In this document: piece by piece, positions 1 through 6,357 of the stretch
How positions within the stretch are numbered: position 1 is the stretch's first letter
Layout of the letters: each line of letters starts with the position of its first letter
Assembly: GCA_900551105.1 (NCBI GenBank)
Contig: URUT01000040.1
Span: 1 to 11,744 of the forward strand
DNA: 11,744 bases
Direction of reading: 5' to 3'
DNA from: an uncultured Mycoplasmatota bacterium
GTDB lineage: Bacteria; Bacillota_I; Bacilli_A; RF39; UBA660
Notes under the pieces: generated by a model
Databases searched by the model: none
Seen by the model: the letters and a program-made list of their open reading frames with translations, nothing else
What the model was told of the DNA's origin: nothing
Translations under genes and position numbers: made by a program

Positions 1-27
1 ATTGATGATTGCAGAAATTCCATCAAT
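1..27. repeat. 7-bp inverted repeat at the window edge
   Basis: ATTGATG at 1-7 is perfectly complementary to CATCAAT at 21-27, with a 13-base loop. It ends where the -35 box of the tRNA promoter begins. It may be the end of a terminator of an upstream gene, or a protein-binding dyad. There is no good T-run after it, and the window starts inside or right at the repeat, so its true extent is unknown. Confidence 0.3.
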
Positions 28-55
28 TTACATTTAAAATTATACGTGTTATAAT
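27..55 (+). promoter_or_regulatory. sigma-A-type promoter of the tRNA gene
   Basis: TTTACA (27-32) and TATAAT (50-55) are separated by 17 bases, a near-perfect vegetative promoter. Transcription should start around base 62, only about two bases before the mature 5' end of the tRNA, so almost no leader would need removal by RNase P. Confidence 0.75.
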
Positions 56-63
56 TTGTTTAT

Positions 64-140
64 GTCCTTGTAGCACAGTAGGATAGTGCAATCGCCTCCT
101 AAGCGATAGGTCGGCAGTTCGAATCTGCCCAAGGACGCCA
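64..140 (+). tRNA. trnR: tRNA-Arg (anticodon CCT), CCA encoded
   Basis: A complete cloverleaf can be drawn. The acceptor stem is GTCCTTG (64-70) with CAAGGAC (130-136), with discriminator G137 and encoded CCA at 138-140. The D stem is GCAC/GTGC (73-76/86-89). The anticodon stem is ATCGC/GCGAT (91-95/103-107) with loop CTCCTAA and anticodon CCT at 98-100, which reads AGG arginine codons. The T stem is GGCAG/CTGCC (113-117/125-129) around TTCGAAT. AGA/AGG are the main arginine codons in the neighbouring genes, so this is a normally used tRNA. It stands alone as a single transcription unit between its own promoter and terminator. Confidence 0.96.
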
Positions 141-150
141 GTTGAATATC

Positions 151-173
151 AAGACTTTTAAGGGTCTTTTTTT
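151..173 (+). terminator. Rho-independent terminator after tRNA-Arg
   Basis: AAGAC (151-155) pairs with GTCTT (164-168), extended by possible T-G wobble pairs, and a run of seven T follows (167-173). The stem is short but its position, ten bases after the tRNA CCA end, supports it. Confidence 0.65.
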
Positions 174-191
174 ATATTTATAAATTTAGGT

Positions 192-220
192 TTGACAATA
201 CTATCTATTTATTTTATAAT
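192..220 (+). promoter_or_regulatory. consensus promoter of the T-box/trpS transcript
   Basis: TTGACA (192-197) and TATAAT (215-220) match both consensus hexamers exactly, with the optimal 17-base spacing. The likely start is A227. A full-strength constitutive promoter is typical upstream of a T-box, where control is by attenuation. Confidence 0.88.
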
Positions 221-226
221 TTGTTT

Positions 227-467
227 ATAAATTGATGAGTCAGAAGAGTAGATTTTGATGATTTAATAGAGAGTAGCTGGTTGGTGGAAAGCTATAAATT
301 GTTGATTTTGAATTGGGCTGATGAGAGACTACCGAATATTTAGTAGGCTAGTACGGAGTATTTCTCTTCGTTAAAAAAAGAACTTGTATGATTGTACAAG
401 AACATCTTTTAGGTGGCAAAATAAGTTATTAAATCTTATCCTATTATTGAAGGGTAAGATTTTTTTT
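227..467 (+). promoter_or_regulatory. tryptophan-specific T-box riboswitch (trpS leader)
   Basis: This leader senses uncharged tRNA-Trp and lets transcription continue into trpS when tryptophan charging is low. Visible parts: a stem I apical hairpin, TAGCT (274-278) with AGCTA (290-294), around a GGTTGGTGGAA loop; a likely stem I base GTAG (248-251) with CTAC (329-332); and a specifier triplet TGG at 314-316 followed by a purine, which codes Trp. Stem III is CTTGTA (383-388) with TACAAG (395-400). The antiterminator is TAGG (410-413) with CCTA (440-443) plus ATAAG (421-425) with CTTAT (435-439), with a seven-base bulge TGGCAAA (414-420). Bulge TGGC pairs with tRNA 3' end GCCA, which fits the G discriminator of bacterial tRNA-Trp. 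The bulge ends AAA where most T-boxes have ACC. Specifier, bulge and downstream gene all agree on tryptophan. Confidence 0.92.
432..467 (+). terminator. T-box attenuator terminator
   Basis: Bases 432-442 pair with 451-461 (11 bp, one G-T wobble) around an eight-base loop, and T460-T467 follow. Bases 435-442 are also needed for the antiterminator, so the two structures exclude each other, as required for attenuation of trpS. Confidence 0.88.
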
Positions 468-483
468 AGAAAGAAGGATTATA

Positions 484-1527
484 ATGGGAAAAATTATATT
501 AACAGGTGAAAGACCAACAGGACCCCTACATATAGGACATTATGTTGGGTCTTTGAGAAATAGGGTTAGAATTCAAAATGAAGGTGACTATGATGAGATG
601 TATTTGTTTGCAGCTGATTCTCAGGCACTTACTGATAATTTTGATAATCCTAAAAAGATAAGAGACAATGTTTTTGAGGTGGCTTTAGATAATTTAGCGT
701 GCGGTATTGATCCAAATAAAGTTAACTATTTTATTCAGTCTGAGGTATCTGAACTAACTGAACTTACATTTTACTATATGAATTTAGTTACTGTATCTAG
801 ATTATATCGTAATCCAACTGTTAAGGAAGAAATAAAATTGAGAGGATTTGAAGATAGTATTCCAGCTGGATTTTTTACTTATCCAGTTAGTCAAACGGCT
901 GATATTACAGCATTTAAAGCAAATATTGTACCAGTTGGTGATGATCAATTACCAATGATAGAACAAGCTAGAGAAATAGTTCGCAAGTTTAATTCAATTT
1001 ATGGTGAAACTTTAGTAGAGCCAGAAGCTATGCTTCCAAAGAGAGAAAATGAAAGAAGACTCGTGGGAACTGATGGTGGTGCTAAGATGAGTAAAAGCTT
1101 AGGAAACTGTATTTACTTAAAAGATAGTGCTGAAGAAATTAAGAGAAAAGTGTTTTCTATGTATACAGATCCTAAACATATTAAAGTAAGTGATCCTGGT
1201 AAAGTAGAAGGAAATGTTGTATTTACTTATTTAGATGTTTTTTGTAAAGAAGATTCATTTGAAAAATATTTGCCAGAGTATAAGAGTTTGGATGAATTAA
1301 AAGATCATTATCGTCGTGGTGGTTTAGGGGATATGAAGATTAAAGCTTTCTTAAATGATGTTTTACAAGAAGAGTTAAAACCAATTAGAGAGAAAAGAGA
1401 AGAACTTGCCAAGAATCCTGAATATGTTTATAGTGTATTAAAGCAAGGAACTGAAAATGCTCGTAAAAAAGCAGCTGAGACTTTAAAAGAAGTAAAGAAA
1501 GCTATGATGTTAGATTATTTTGAATAA
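484..1527 (+). CDS. trpS: tryptophan--tRNA ligase
   Basis: This is a cytoplasmic class I aminoacyl-tRNA synthetase that charges tRNA-Trp with L-tryptophan using ATP. The 347-residue length is normal for the family. The N-terminal signature TGERPTGPLHIGHYVG holds the HIGH motif (residues 16-19), and KMSKS lies at residues 201-205 after DGGA. The segments FFTYPVSQTADI and PVGDDQLPMIEQAREIVR are the tryptophan pocket and dimer-side conserved blocks. From memory it looks like the streptococcal/TrpRS-II-like branch (TG[DE]RPTG start, ending in a YF-type tail) more than B. subtilis TrpS; this is recognition, not a computed tree. AGAAGG (472-477) precedes the ATG at normal spacing. Expression is governed by the T-box directly upstream. 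The gene ends with tandem stops TAATAA. Confidence 0.97.
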   Translation: MGKIILTGERPTGPLHIGHYVGSLRNRVRIQNEGDYDEMYLFAADSQALTDNFDNPKKIRDNVFEVALDNLACGIDPNKVNYFIQSEVSELTELTFYYMNLVTVSRLYRNPTVKEEIKLRGFEDSIPAGFFTYPVSQTADITAFKANIVPVGDDQLPMIEQAREIVRKFNSIYGETLVEPEAMLPKRENERRLVGTDGGAKMSKSLGNCIYLKDSAEEIKRKVFSMYTDPKHIKVSDPGKVEGNVVFTYLDVFCKEDSFEKYLPEYKSLDELKDHYRRGGLGDMKIKAFLNDVLQEELKPIREKREELAKNPEYVYSVLKQGTENARKKAAETLKEVKKAMMLDYFE

Positions 1528-1531
1528 TAAC

Positions 1532-1560
1532 TTTAAAAATTTTAAGAAGTATAGTATATT
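1532..1560 (+). promoter_or_regulatory. candidate promoter for the beta-propeller gene
   Basis: TTTAAA (1532-1537) and TATATT (1555-1560) are 17 bases apart, just after trpS. The -35 match is only 4 of 6. No terminator separates trpS from the next gene, so read-through from the T-box transcript is also possible. Confidence 0.35.
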
Positions 1561-1581
1561 ATTAAGTGCTTAGGTGATATT

Positions 1582-2637
1582 ATGATTAATAATAGAAAAT
1601 GCTTTTTTAAATTTTTTTTGATATTAACATCAATTTTAATTATTGTTGTTACTTTTTTTGATGCTAAAAAAAATCCGACATATAAGTTAGAGATAATTAG
1701 TTCTTATGGGGATAATGAAGCATATCATCCTAAAATACTTAACTTTAGTAAAAAGTGGAATGGTTATAGATATTGGATGAGTTATACGCCATATCCTAGA
1801 GGAAATTCTGATTTGGAAAATCCGCATATTGCAGTAAGTAATGATTTAATTAATTGGCATGCACCAAATAATGAAAATAAACCACTTGATGAAGTAACTG
1901 ATTTAAAAGCAAGAAAAAGATATAATTCTGATTCGCATATTGTATATAATAAAGATAAAAATATATTAATTTGTTTTTGGAGATACGTAGATGATACGAA
2001 AAAGCAAGTGATAATATATAAAATGGAAAGTTCGGATGGAGTTAATTGGTCTAATAAAGAAGAAGTTATGGTAAGTAATAATCGCTTCTTAAAAGATTAT
2101 GTTAGTCCAGTTATTATTTATGATAAAAAGATTTATAAAATTTGGTATTTGGATGTAGAAAATACACTTAGATATGCTGAGAGTATGGATACTTTTAATT
2201 GGGAAGATAAAGATGTTATTAAGTTTAATTATCCTGAAAAATTAGATAGTTGGCATATGGATGTTATAAAAACTAAAAAAGGATATGAAATGATAGTAGC
2301 TGCTTATGATGAATGGAGAAATCATAATAGGATGAATCTTTACTATACTAAGAGCAAAGATGAGGTTCATTTTGAAGATGCAGTACTGATATTAGAACCA
2401 GAAAGAAATACTTTAAATTTTGATAATTCGGGAATATATCGCTCTAGCTTTATATATCAAGATGGTTACTATTATTTATATTATGGAGCTGTTAGTTATT
2501 TAGGAGAAAGAGGTATTGGTTTTGCTTATGGTAAGAAAATTACTAATTTAAAGAGGGATAAAACTAATTATAAAGATCCGAAAGAAGTTAAGAAATTGAT
2601 AAAAAAATTGAATGTTAAAAAAACTAAAGTTGATTGA
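1582..2637 (+). CDS. membrane-anchored five-bladed beta-propeller protein (GH43/GH32-like fold)
   Basis: Exported protein of 351 residues. After a short basic start, residues 8-26 form one hydrophobic segment (an uncleaved signal anchor or a signal peptide without a clear AxA site). The rest reads as five repeats of about 40 residues, each opening with a buried strand and three ending in an S.D...W turn: about 48-92, 114-156, 172-207, 224-265 and 286-322. Recognisable pieces are NPHIAVSNDLINW, SSDGVNW and YYYLYYGAV. This layout is typical of glycoside hydrolase clans built on five-bladed propellers (GH43, GH32, GH130-like) and of related proteins near polysaccharide loci. I cannot place it in one GH family or assign catalytic acids, so the substrate is unknown; a glycan-binding or glycan-cleaving surface role is inference. 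The tail is lysine-rich. AGGTGA (1572-1577) serves as ribosome site with short spacing. It stops with TGA, in the same frame as the protease gene that follows. Confidence 0.72.
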   Translation: MINNRKCFFKFFLILTSILIIVVTFFDAKKNPTYKLEIISSYGDNEAYHPKILNFSKKWNGYRYWMSYTPYPRGNSDLENPHIAVSNDLINWHAPNNENKPLDEVTDLKARKRYNSDSHIVYNKDKNILICFWRYVDDTKKQVIIYKMESSDGVNWSNKEEVMVSNNRFLKDYVSPVIIYDKKIYKIWYLDVENTLRYAESMDTFNWEDKDVIKFNYPEKLDSWHMDVIKTKKGYEMIVAAYDEWRNHNRMNLYYTKSKDEVHFEDAVLILEPERNTLNFDNSGIYRSSFIYQDGYYYLYYGAVSYLGERGIGFAYGKKITNLKRDKTNYKDPKEVKKLIKKLNVKKTKVD

Positions 2638-2661
2638 CAATTAGTGACATTTTATTTATAC
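2634..2661 (+). promoter_or_regulatory. candidate promoter for the C1A protease operon
   Basis: TTGACA (2634-2639) overlaps the TGA stop of the preceding gene, and TTATAC (2656-2661) lies 16 bases downstream. A start near base 2668 would leave the AGGAG ribosome site (2676-2680) in the transcript and would exclude the upstream GTG at 2644 as a start codon. A second -35-like box, GTGACA (2644-2649), is also present. Confidence 0.5.
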
Positions 2662-2685
2662 TTGTATTATAAAATAGGAGAGTTT

Positions 2686-4953
2686 ATGAAAAAGTATATA
2701 TGTTTATTTGCTGGTTGTCTTTTTTTTGGTTTGAGTAGGGTTGATGCCCTTACATGGGTAAAAAGTAAGGATAACATTTGTACAGAAACAGAGGAGTATA
2801 TTAGGTGGAAAAAATTACCTGATAGTGAAAGAGATAATTGTTTTATGCCAATTAGGTGTGAAGAGTTTTTAAAGCGTGATAAAAGTATTATTTCTACATC
2901 ACTTGGGAATCCTTTTAATGTTGATTATAAAACTTCTAAAAAGTTTTCGTTGCTTGAGCAAAATAAATTAACGCCCGTTAAAGATCAAGGTAGCAGTGGA
3001 CTTTGCTGGACGTTTACTACTAATGCGGTGATTGAATCTGCGTTTATGATTGAACAAAATCAGGCTTTAGATTTATCTGAAAAGCATCTTGATTATAATA
3101 CATTACGCACACTAGATGATGGAACTAATAATGAGTTTGGGTTTAGTGGTAGAACAAAAAATCAAGGGGGACACTTTTTTATGAGTGGTGCTTATTTGGT
3201 AAGTGGAAGAGGTCCGGTTTTAGAAAGTAAACTTCCTTGGAGTAATACAACAGCTAATAAAAGTAATACATTAGGTCAAAAAGCTGATTATTACGTATCA
3301 GATGTAGATTTTTTATTTAGTAATACTTGTAGTAATGATGCAATCCTTAAAATTAAAGAAAAACTTGTAAATTATGGGGCAGTTGGTGCTAGAATATATG
3401 ATGAGATCAGTAATTTATATTTATCTAGGGATAAATCATCTTATTACTATTATGGTGATAAAACTGTTAATCATGCGATTACGATAGTAGGCTGGGATGA
3501 TGATTATAGTGCTAGTAATTTCGTAAAAACACCAGCAGGTAATGGAGCTTGGCTTGTTAAAGATTCTTATTTGAATTTGTTTGGTGGATCTAATGGACTA
3601 CCAAAAGGATATGCTTATGTTAGTTATTATGATAATAATTTATGTTCATTTAATATGAGTGCATATAATGTTGTTAATAAAACTAGTGATAATTTATATA
3701 CATATGCTAAACTGGGCTATAATGATGATTTATTAATTAATTCATCAACTATATACTTTAAGAATGTTTATACGAGGACAAGTAATCAAGAGCAACTTAA
3801 TAAAATTAATTTATATCTAATTACTGGAGATAAGTATGAATTATATTATAACGAAACTGATGATTTTAATAGTGCTACTTTAATTGGTAGTGGAACTGGT
3901 ACTAAAGATGGATATACTACTGTTAATTTGTCTAGTCCAGTAAAAATAAATAGTGAAAAATTTTATGTTTATGTAAAATATACATCTAGTTATGTAAGTG
4001 ATTCTAAATACTCTTATCCAGCTGCAAGAGTAGATTCTTCATCTACTAACGATAATTTAATATATTATAGAGTTTCTAATTTAAGTAAAGGAGTCTCATT
4101 TTATAGTGGGGATGCTAGTAGTTGGACTGATACTACTAGTAATAGTAGTATGGAGTTTTATTTTCCAATAAATGTCTTTACAGATAATGTTAAGGAAAGT
4201 CCTGGAATTAGTATTGCTAGCACTGAGAAAAGCAGTGAATTTATAAATACTACTGATGGAGGATATCTTAAATATAATTTAAAATTAAGTGTTATATCTT
4301 TGGATGATGTTAAAGTAAATATTTATAATAATAGTGGTAATGATGTTACTGATTTATTTGATATAAGTAAATTCGATACAGGATATAAGGTAGAATTAAC
4401 TAATAAGGTAATTATGGGTAGTTATACTATTAAATTTACATACGGTGACATAGTAGCACAAGATGGTTTTTCTATTTTAGAAAAAGCTAGAGATACAGTA
4501 TATGTTAAAAGTATTGAGATAGTTGGTTCCGATGAGGTATCTGTTGGAGGAACGTTAAATTTAAAAGCAAATGTTTTACCAGAAAATGCTGATACAAAAG
4601 ATGTAACTTGGTCAAGTAGTAATCCGTTTTTTGCAACTGTTGATGAAAATGGAATAGTTAAAGGATATGCAGAAGGTAGTGTGACTATATCTGCAACTAG
4701 TATTGATGGAACTAACGTAAGTGCTTATAAATTAATAAAAATTATAGATATTAATAAAGAAGAAGGTAATGGTACAACTGTTGTTAATAAACCTAGTGAT
4801 AATAGTGGTAATAAAAATGCTGGTGGAGATAAGAAAGAGAGTAATCCTGATACAGGTTTTAGTGATGTGACTACTATATTATTAGTTTGTTCTCTAGTTA
4901 GTATAATAACAGTTTTATATATTAAAAAATATAATATGTTTAAAGAATTTTAA
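2686..4953 (+). CDS. papain-family (C1A) cysteine protease, NPDTG sortase-anchored, with lectin-like, Ig-like and Big_2 domains
   Basis: Secreted surface protease of 755 residues. The reading frame is open back to GTG 2644, but ATG 2686 has AGGAG five bases upstream and begins a signal peptide (KKYICLFAGCLFFGLSRVDA), so I start there. After a Cys-containing pro-region, the peptidase domain shows PVKDQGSSGLCWTF (oxyanion Gln101, nucleophile Cys107), GGHFFMSGAYLVSGRG, and NHAITIVGWDDDY with catalytic His263. The third position, normally Asn in KNSWG, is Asp293 (WLVKDSYLN). About residues 320-500 resemble the lectin-like domain that follows many clostridial C1A proteases. Then come an Ig-like region (about 521-600), a Big_2 domain (about 607-686) with TWSSSNPFFATVDENGIVKG, a hydrophilic linker, the sorting signal NPDTG (720-724), a membrane helix (about 727-745) and tail KKYNMFKEF. 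The Ig-like/Big_2/anchor part is repeated in the next gene, 21 bases downstream, probably in the same operon. Likely cleaves host or bacterial proteins at the surface; the substrate is unknown. Confidence 0.88.
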   Translation: MKKYICLFAGCLFFGLSRVDALTWVKSKDNICTETEEYIRWKKLPDSERDNCFMPIRCEEFLKRDKSIISTSLGNPFNVDYKTSKKFSLLEQNKLTPVKDQGSSGLCWTFTTNAVIESAFMIEQNQALDLSEKHLDYNTLRTLDDGTNNEFGFSGRTKNQGGHFFMSGAYLVSGRGPVLESKLPWSNTTANKSNTLGQKADYYVSDVDFLFSNTCSNDAILKIKEKLVNYGAVGARIYDEISNLYLSRDKSSYYYYGDKTVNHAITIVGWDDDYSASNFVKTPAGNGAWLVKDSYLNLFGGSNGLPKGYAYVSYYDNNLCSFNMSAYNVVNKTSDNLYTYAKLGYNDDLLINSSTIYFKNVYTRTSNQEQLNKINLYLITGDKYELYYNETDDFNSATLIGSGTGTKDGYTTVNLSSPVKINSEKFYVYVKYTSSYVSDSKYSYPAARVDSSSTNDNLIYYRVSNLSKGVSFYSGDASSWTDTTSNSSMEFYFPINVFTDNVKESPGISIASTEKSSEFINTTDGGYLKYNLKLSVISLDDVKVNIYNNSGNDVTDLFDISKFDTGYKVELTNKVIMGSYTIKFTYGDIVAQDGFSILEKARDTVYVKSIEIVGSDEVSVGGTLNLKANVLPENADTKDVTWSSSNPFFATVDENGIVKGYAEGSVTISATSIDGTNVSAYKLIKIIDINKEEGNGTTVVNKPSDNSGNKNAGGDKKESNPDTGFSDVTTILLVCSLVSIITVLYIKKYNMFKEF
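4246..4749 (+). repeat. Ig-like + Big_2 stalk, copy 1
   Basis: This section of the protease gene starts at NTTDGG and runs through the Big_2 domain. The protein it encodes aligns over about 165 residues with the section at 5467-5967 of the next gene (shared blocks TDGG, VLP.NAD.K, W.SS....ATVD..G.VKG, GSVTI.ATS.DG.NV). It is a tandem paralogous stalk. Confidence 0.85.
4910..4935 (+). repeat. 26-base direct repeat, copy 1 (anchor of the protease gene)
   Basis: Bases 4910-4935 are identical to 6245-6270. Both encode the end of the membrane helix and the start of the basic tail (VLYIKKYN). The repeats lie 1335 bases apart, in the same frame, and flank the complete second anchored-protein gene except its last residues. 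They reflect duplication of the anchor module. Confidence 0.9.
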
Positions 4954-4974
4954 TGGTAGAAACTAGGTATAGTA

Positions 4975-6288
4975 ATGAAAAAGAGATGGAGATATAGTTT
5001 AATATTAATGATTTTAATTTTACCTGCTTTTTTTTATCATAAGAGTGAAGTAACAGTAAATGAAGTTACAAGTAAAAGAAAAAATTTAGATGCAAATTCT
5101 TTTGTGTATTATACTTGTCAGTATTGTAATTTTCGTTTTGATTCTGGGACTTTAGAAAATAAAGGTGCAGTAAATGGGATGCCTACTTGTTCGGAAGTTG
5201 TTTCTTATGAGATAACAATGAATCATGAGCCAAGATTAAAAAGATATGAGGGGATATCTTGCTGGGATGGTTCTTCAAGTGATACGGTAATGGTATATAA
5301 TCCAAGTGTAGTTTGTGAGGAGAGAATCCACTATAATATTCTTAATAATGCGTGTGATCCAGTAGCTGTTAATTCTTGCTCCAAAATACCGAAAAGTATT
5401 AGGTCTCATTATACTGTTTGTTCAAATATTAAGATTACTAGTAGTAAAAGTGGTGGGAATAATGTAAATTCCACTGATGGGGGTAGTTATAGTTTTACTC
5501 TTGATTTAGTAGGTATTATTGTTGATGATGTAAATGTTAAAATATATGATTCAAGTAATACGGATGTAACAAATAAATTTAATGTGAGTGCTGCTAGTGA
5601 TGGTTTTAATATTGTTATAAATAAAAATACGTCAGTAGGTGTATATAAGATAAAATTTAGTTATGAGGATGTTAGTACAACTGATACTTTTGAGATAGTG
5701 AAGAAGACTATTGATCCAGTATATGTTTCTAGTATTACTTTAAGTGGTGATAGTAAGGTTGAAGTTGGAAAAACTTTTACAATAAGAGCGACAGTTTTGC
5801 CAAGTAATGCTGATAATAAAAATCTTGTTTGGACTAGTAGTAGTGCAGATATTGCGACGGTAGACCAAAAAGGAAATGTTAAAGGAATATCAGTAGGAAG
5901 TGTTACAATAACAGCTACTAGTAGCGATGGAAGTAATGTTAAAGCTACTAAAGCAATAAAAGTACTAAATAGTGGTACTACAACAATTACCACTACCAAA
6001 AAAACTACACCGACAACGACTACAACAAGAACTACTACAACCACTACTAAAGTTATTCAAGATGTTCCAAATGATAATAATACAAATATAGATAATCCTA
6101 GTGATTTAGATAAGGATCAGGTAACTACAACGACAACTACTAAAAAGACAACAAGAAAAGAGCAAGATAAAGAAAATAATCCTGATACAGGAATTAGAGA
6201 TGTAACAATTGTTTTAGTTTTAATTACTTTTGTTAGTGTAGTAGCAGTTTTATATATTAAAAAATATAATTTATTTAAAAAGTTTTAA
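4975..6288 (+). CDS. NPDTG sortase-anchored surface protein: 8-Cys head, Ig-like and Big_2 stalk, Thr-rich spacer
   Basis: Surface protein of 437 residues. Residues 1-21 are a basic-hydrophobic export signal (KKRWRYSLILMILILP). Residues 48-149 form a head with eight cysteines (48, 51, 72, 96, 114, 127, 135, 149), consistent with up to four disulfides; I do not recognise this domain. Residues 165-240 (Ig-like) and 248-331 (Big_2, with VWTSSSADIATVDQKGNVKG) match the protease upstream almost block for block. A threonine-rich spacer follows (335-358 and 384-393), then NPDTG (402-406), a membrane helix (about 409-427) and tail KKYNLFKKF. The spacer probably crosses the cell wall and may be O-glycosylated (inference). 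The ribosome site is weak (AGGT, 4965-4968), so translation may depend partly on the preceding gene. A terminator begins at the stop codon. It may act with the protease as partner or substrate-binding display, but nothing in the sequence proves it. Confidence 0.85.
   Translation: MKKRWRYSLILMILILPAFFYHKSEVTVNEVTSKRKNLDANSFVYYTCQYCNFRFDSGTLENKGAVNGMPTCSEVVSYEITMNHEPRLKRYEGISCWDGSSSDTVMVYNPSVVCEERIHYNILNNACDPVAVNSCSKIPKSIRSHYTVCSNIKITSSKSGGNNVNSTDGGSYSFTLDLVGIIVDDVNVKIYDSSNTDVTNKFNVSAASDGFNIVINKNTSVGVYKIKFSYEDVSTTDTFEIVKKTIDPVYVSSITLSGDSKVEVGKTFTIRATVLPSNADNKNLVWTSSSADIATVDQKGNVKGISVGSVTITATSSDGSNVKATKAIKVLNSGTTTITTTKKTTPTTTTTRTTTTTTKVIQDVPNDNNTNIDNPSDLDKDQVTTTTTTKKTTRKEQDKENNPDTGIRDVTIVLVLITFVSVVAVLYIKKYNLFKKF
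5467..5967 (+). repeat. Ig-like + Big_2 stalk, copy 2
   Basis: This is the counterpart of 4246-4749 inside the 8-Cys protein gene, beginning at NSTDGG. The nucleotide sequence has diverged far more than the protein, so the duplication is not recent. Confidence 0.85.
5977..6153 (+). repeat. threonine-rich low-complexity spacer
   Basis: Two threonine clusters, 5977-6048 and 6124-6153, are broken by Lys/Arg/Pro and by an Asn/Asp-rich insert. All four ACN codons are mixed, so this is a selected protein composition and not a pure trinucleotide run. It looks like a wall-spanning spacer. Confidence 0.75.
6245..6270 (+). repeat. 26-base direct repeat, copy 2 (anchor of the 8-Cys protein)
   Basis: This is the second copy of the sequence at 4910-4935, identical over all 26 bases. 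Homologous recombination between the copies would remove the 8-Cys gene and leave the protease with the second anchor tail. Confidence 0.9.
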
Positions 6289-6313
6289 AGCAAGTTAGAT
6301 TTAACTTGTTTTT
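6287..6313 (+). terminator. Rho-independent terminator of the surface-protein operon
   Basis: CAAGTTA (6291-6297) pairs with TAACTTG (6302-6308) over a four-base loop. AAAG (6287-6290) extends the stem against TTTT (6309-6312), giving 11 bp in all, and the T-rich tail runs to 6313. The hairpin begins at the stop codon of the 8-Cys protein. Confidence 0.82.
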
Positions 6314-6338
6314 ACATTTAAATATAGTAAAATATATT
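6311..6338 (+). promoter_or_regulatory. weak candidate promoter for dnaB-dnaI
   Basis: TTTACA (6311-6316) and TATATT (6333-6338) are 16 bases apart; TTGTTT (6306-6311) with TAAAAT (6328-6333) is an alternative. Either would give a very short leader before the dnaB ribosome site. A terminator lies just upstream, so dnaB needs some promoter here or depends on read-through. Confidence 0.35.
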
Positions 6339-6357
6339 TATGAAAGAAGGTTTTATT

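Noticed and set aside
2644..2685. Upstream GTG start giving the protease 14 extra residues
   Set aside because: ATG 2686 has a good AGGAG site and begins a proper signal peptide. The GTG has no ribosome site and lies between the likely promoter boxes.
1582..4953. Read-through fusion of the propeller and protease genes if TGA (2635-2637) were Trp, since both are in the same frame
   Set aside because: The protease has its own ribosome site, start and signal peptide, Trp is encoded by TGG everywhere, and the leader specifier is TGG. The shared frame is most likely chance.
5661..6044. Minus-strand open frame of 127 codons rich in Val
   Set aside because: It is the complement of the threonine-rich spacer and Big_2 region; no ribosome site or family match.
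5977..6153. ACT/ACA-rich tract as a CRISPR or phase-variation repeat
   Set aside because: There are no regular repeat-spacer units and no pure trinucleotide run; all four Thr codons are mixed, so it is a coding low-complexity spacer.
4910..6270. The 26-base repeats as target-site or attachment-site duplications of a mobile element
   Set aside because: They encode the conserved anchor tail in both genes, and no recombinase lies between them; gene duplication explains them.
6340..6357. ATG 6340 as the dnaB start
   Set aside because: AGAAGG lies inside those first codons and is well placed for ATG 6358, which also fits the family N-terminus.
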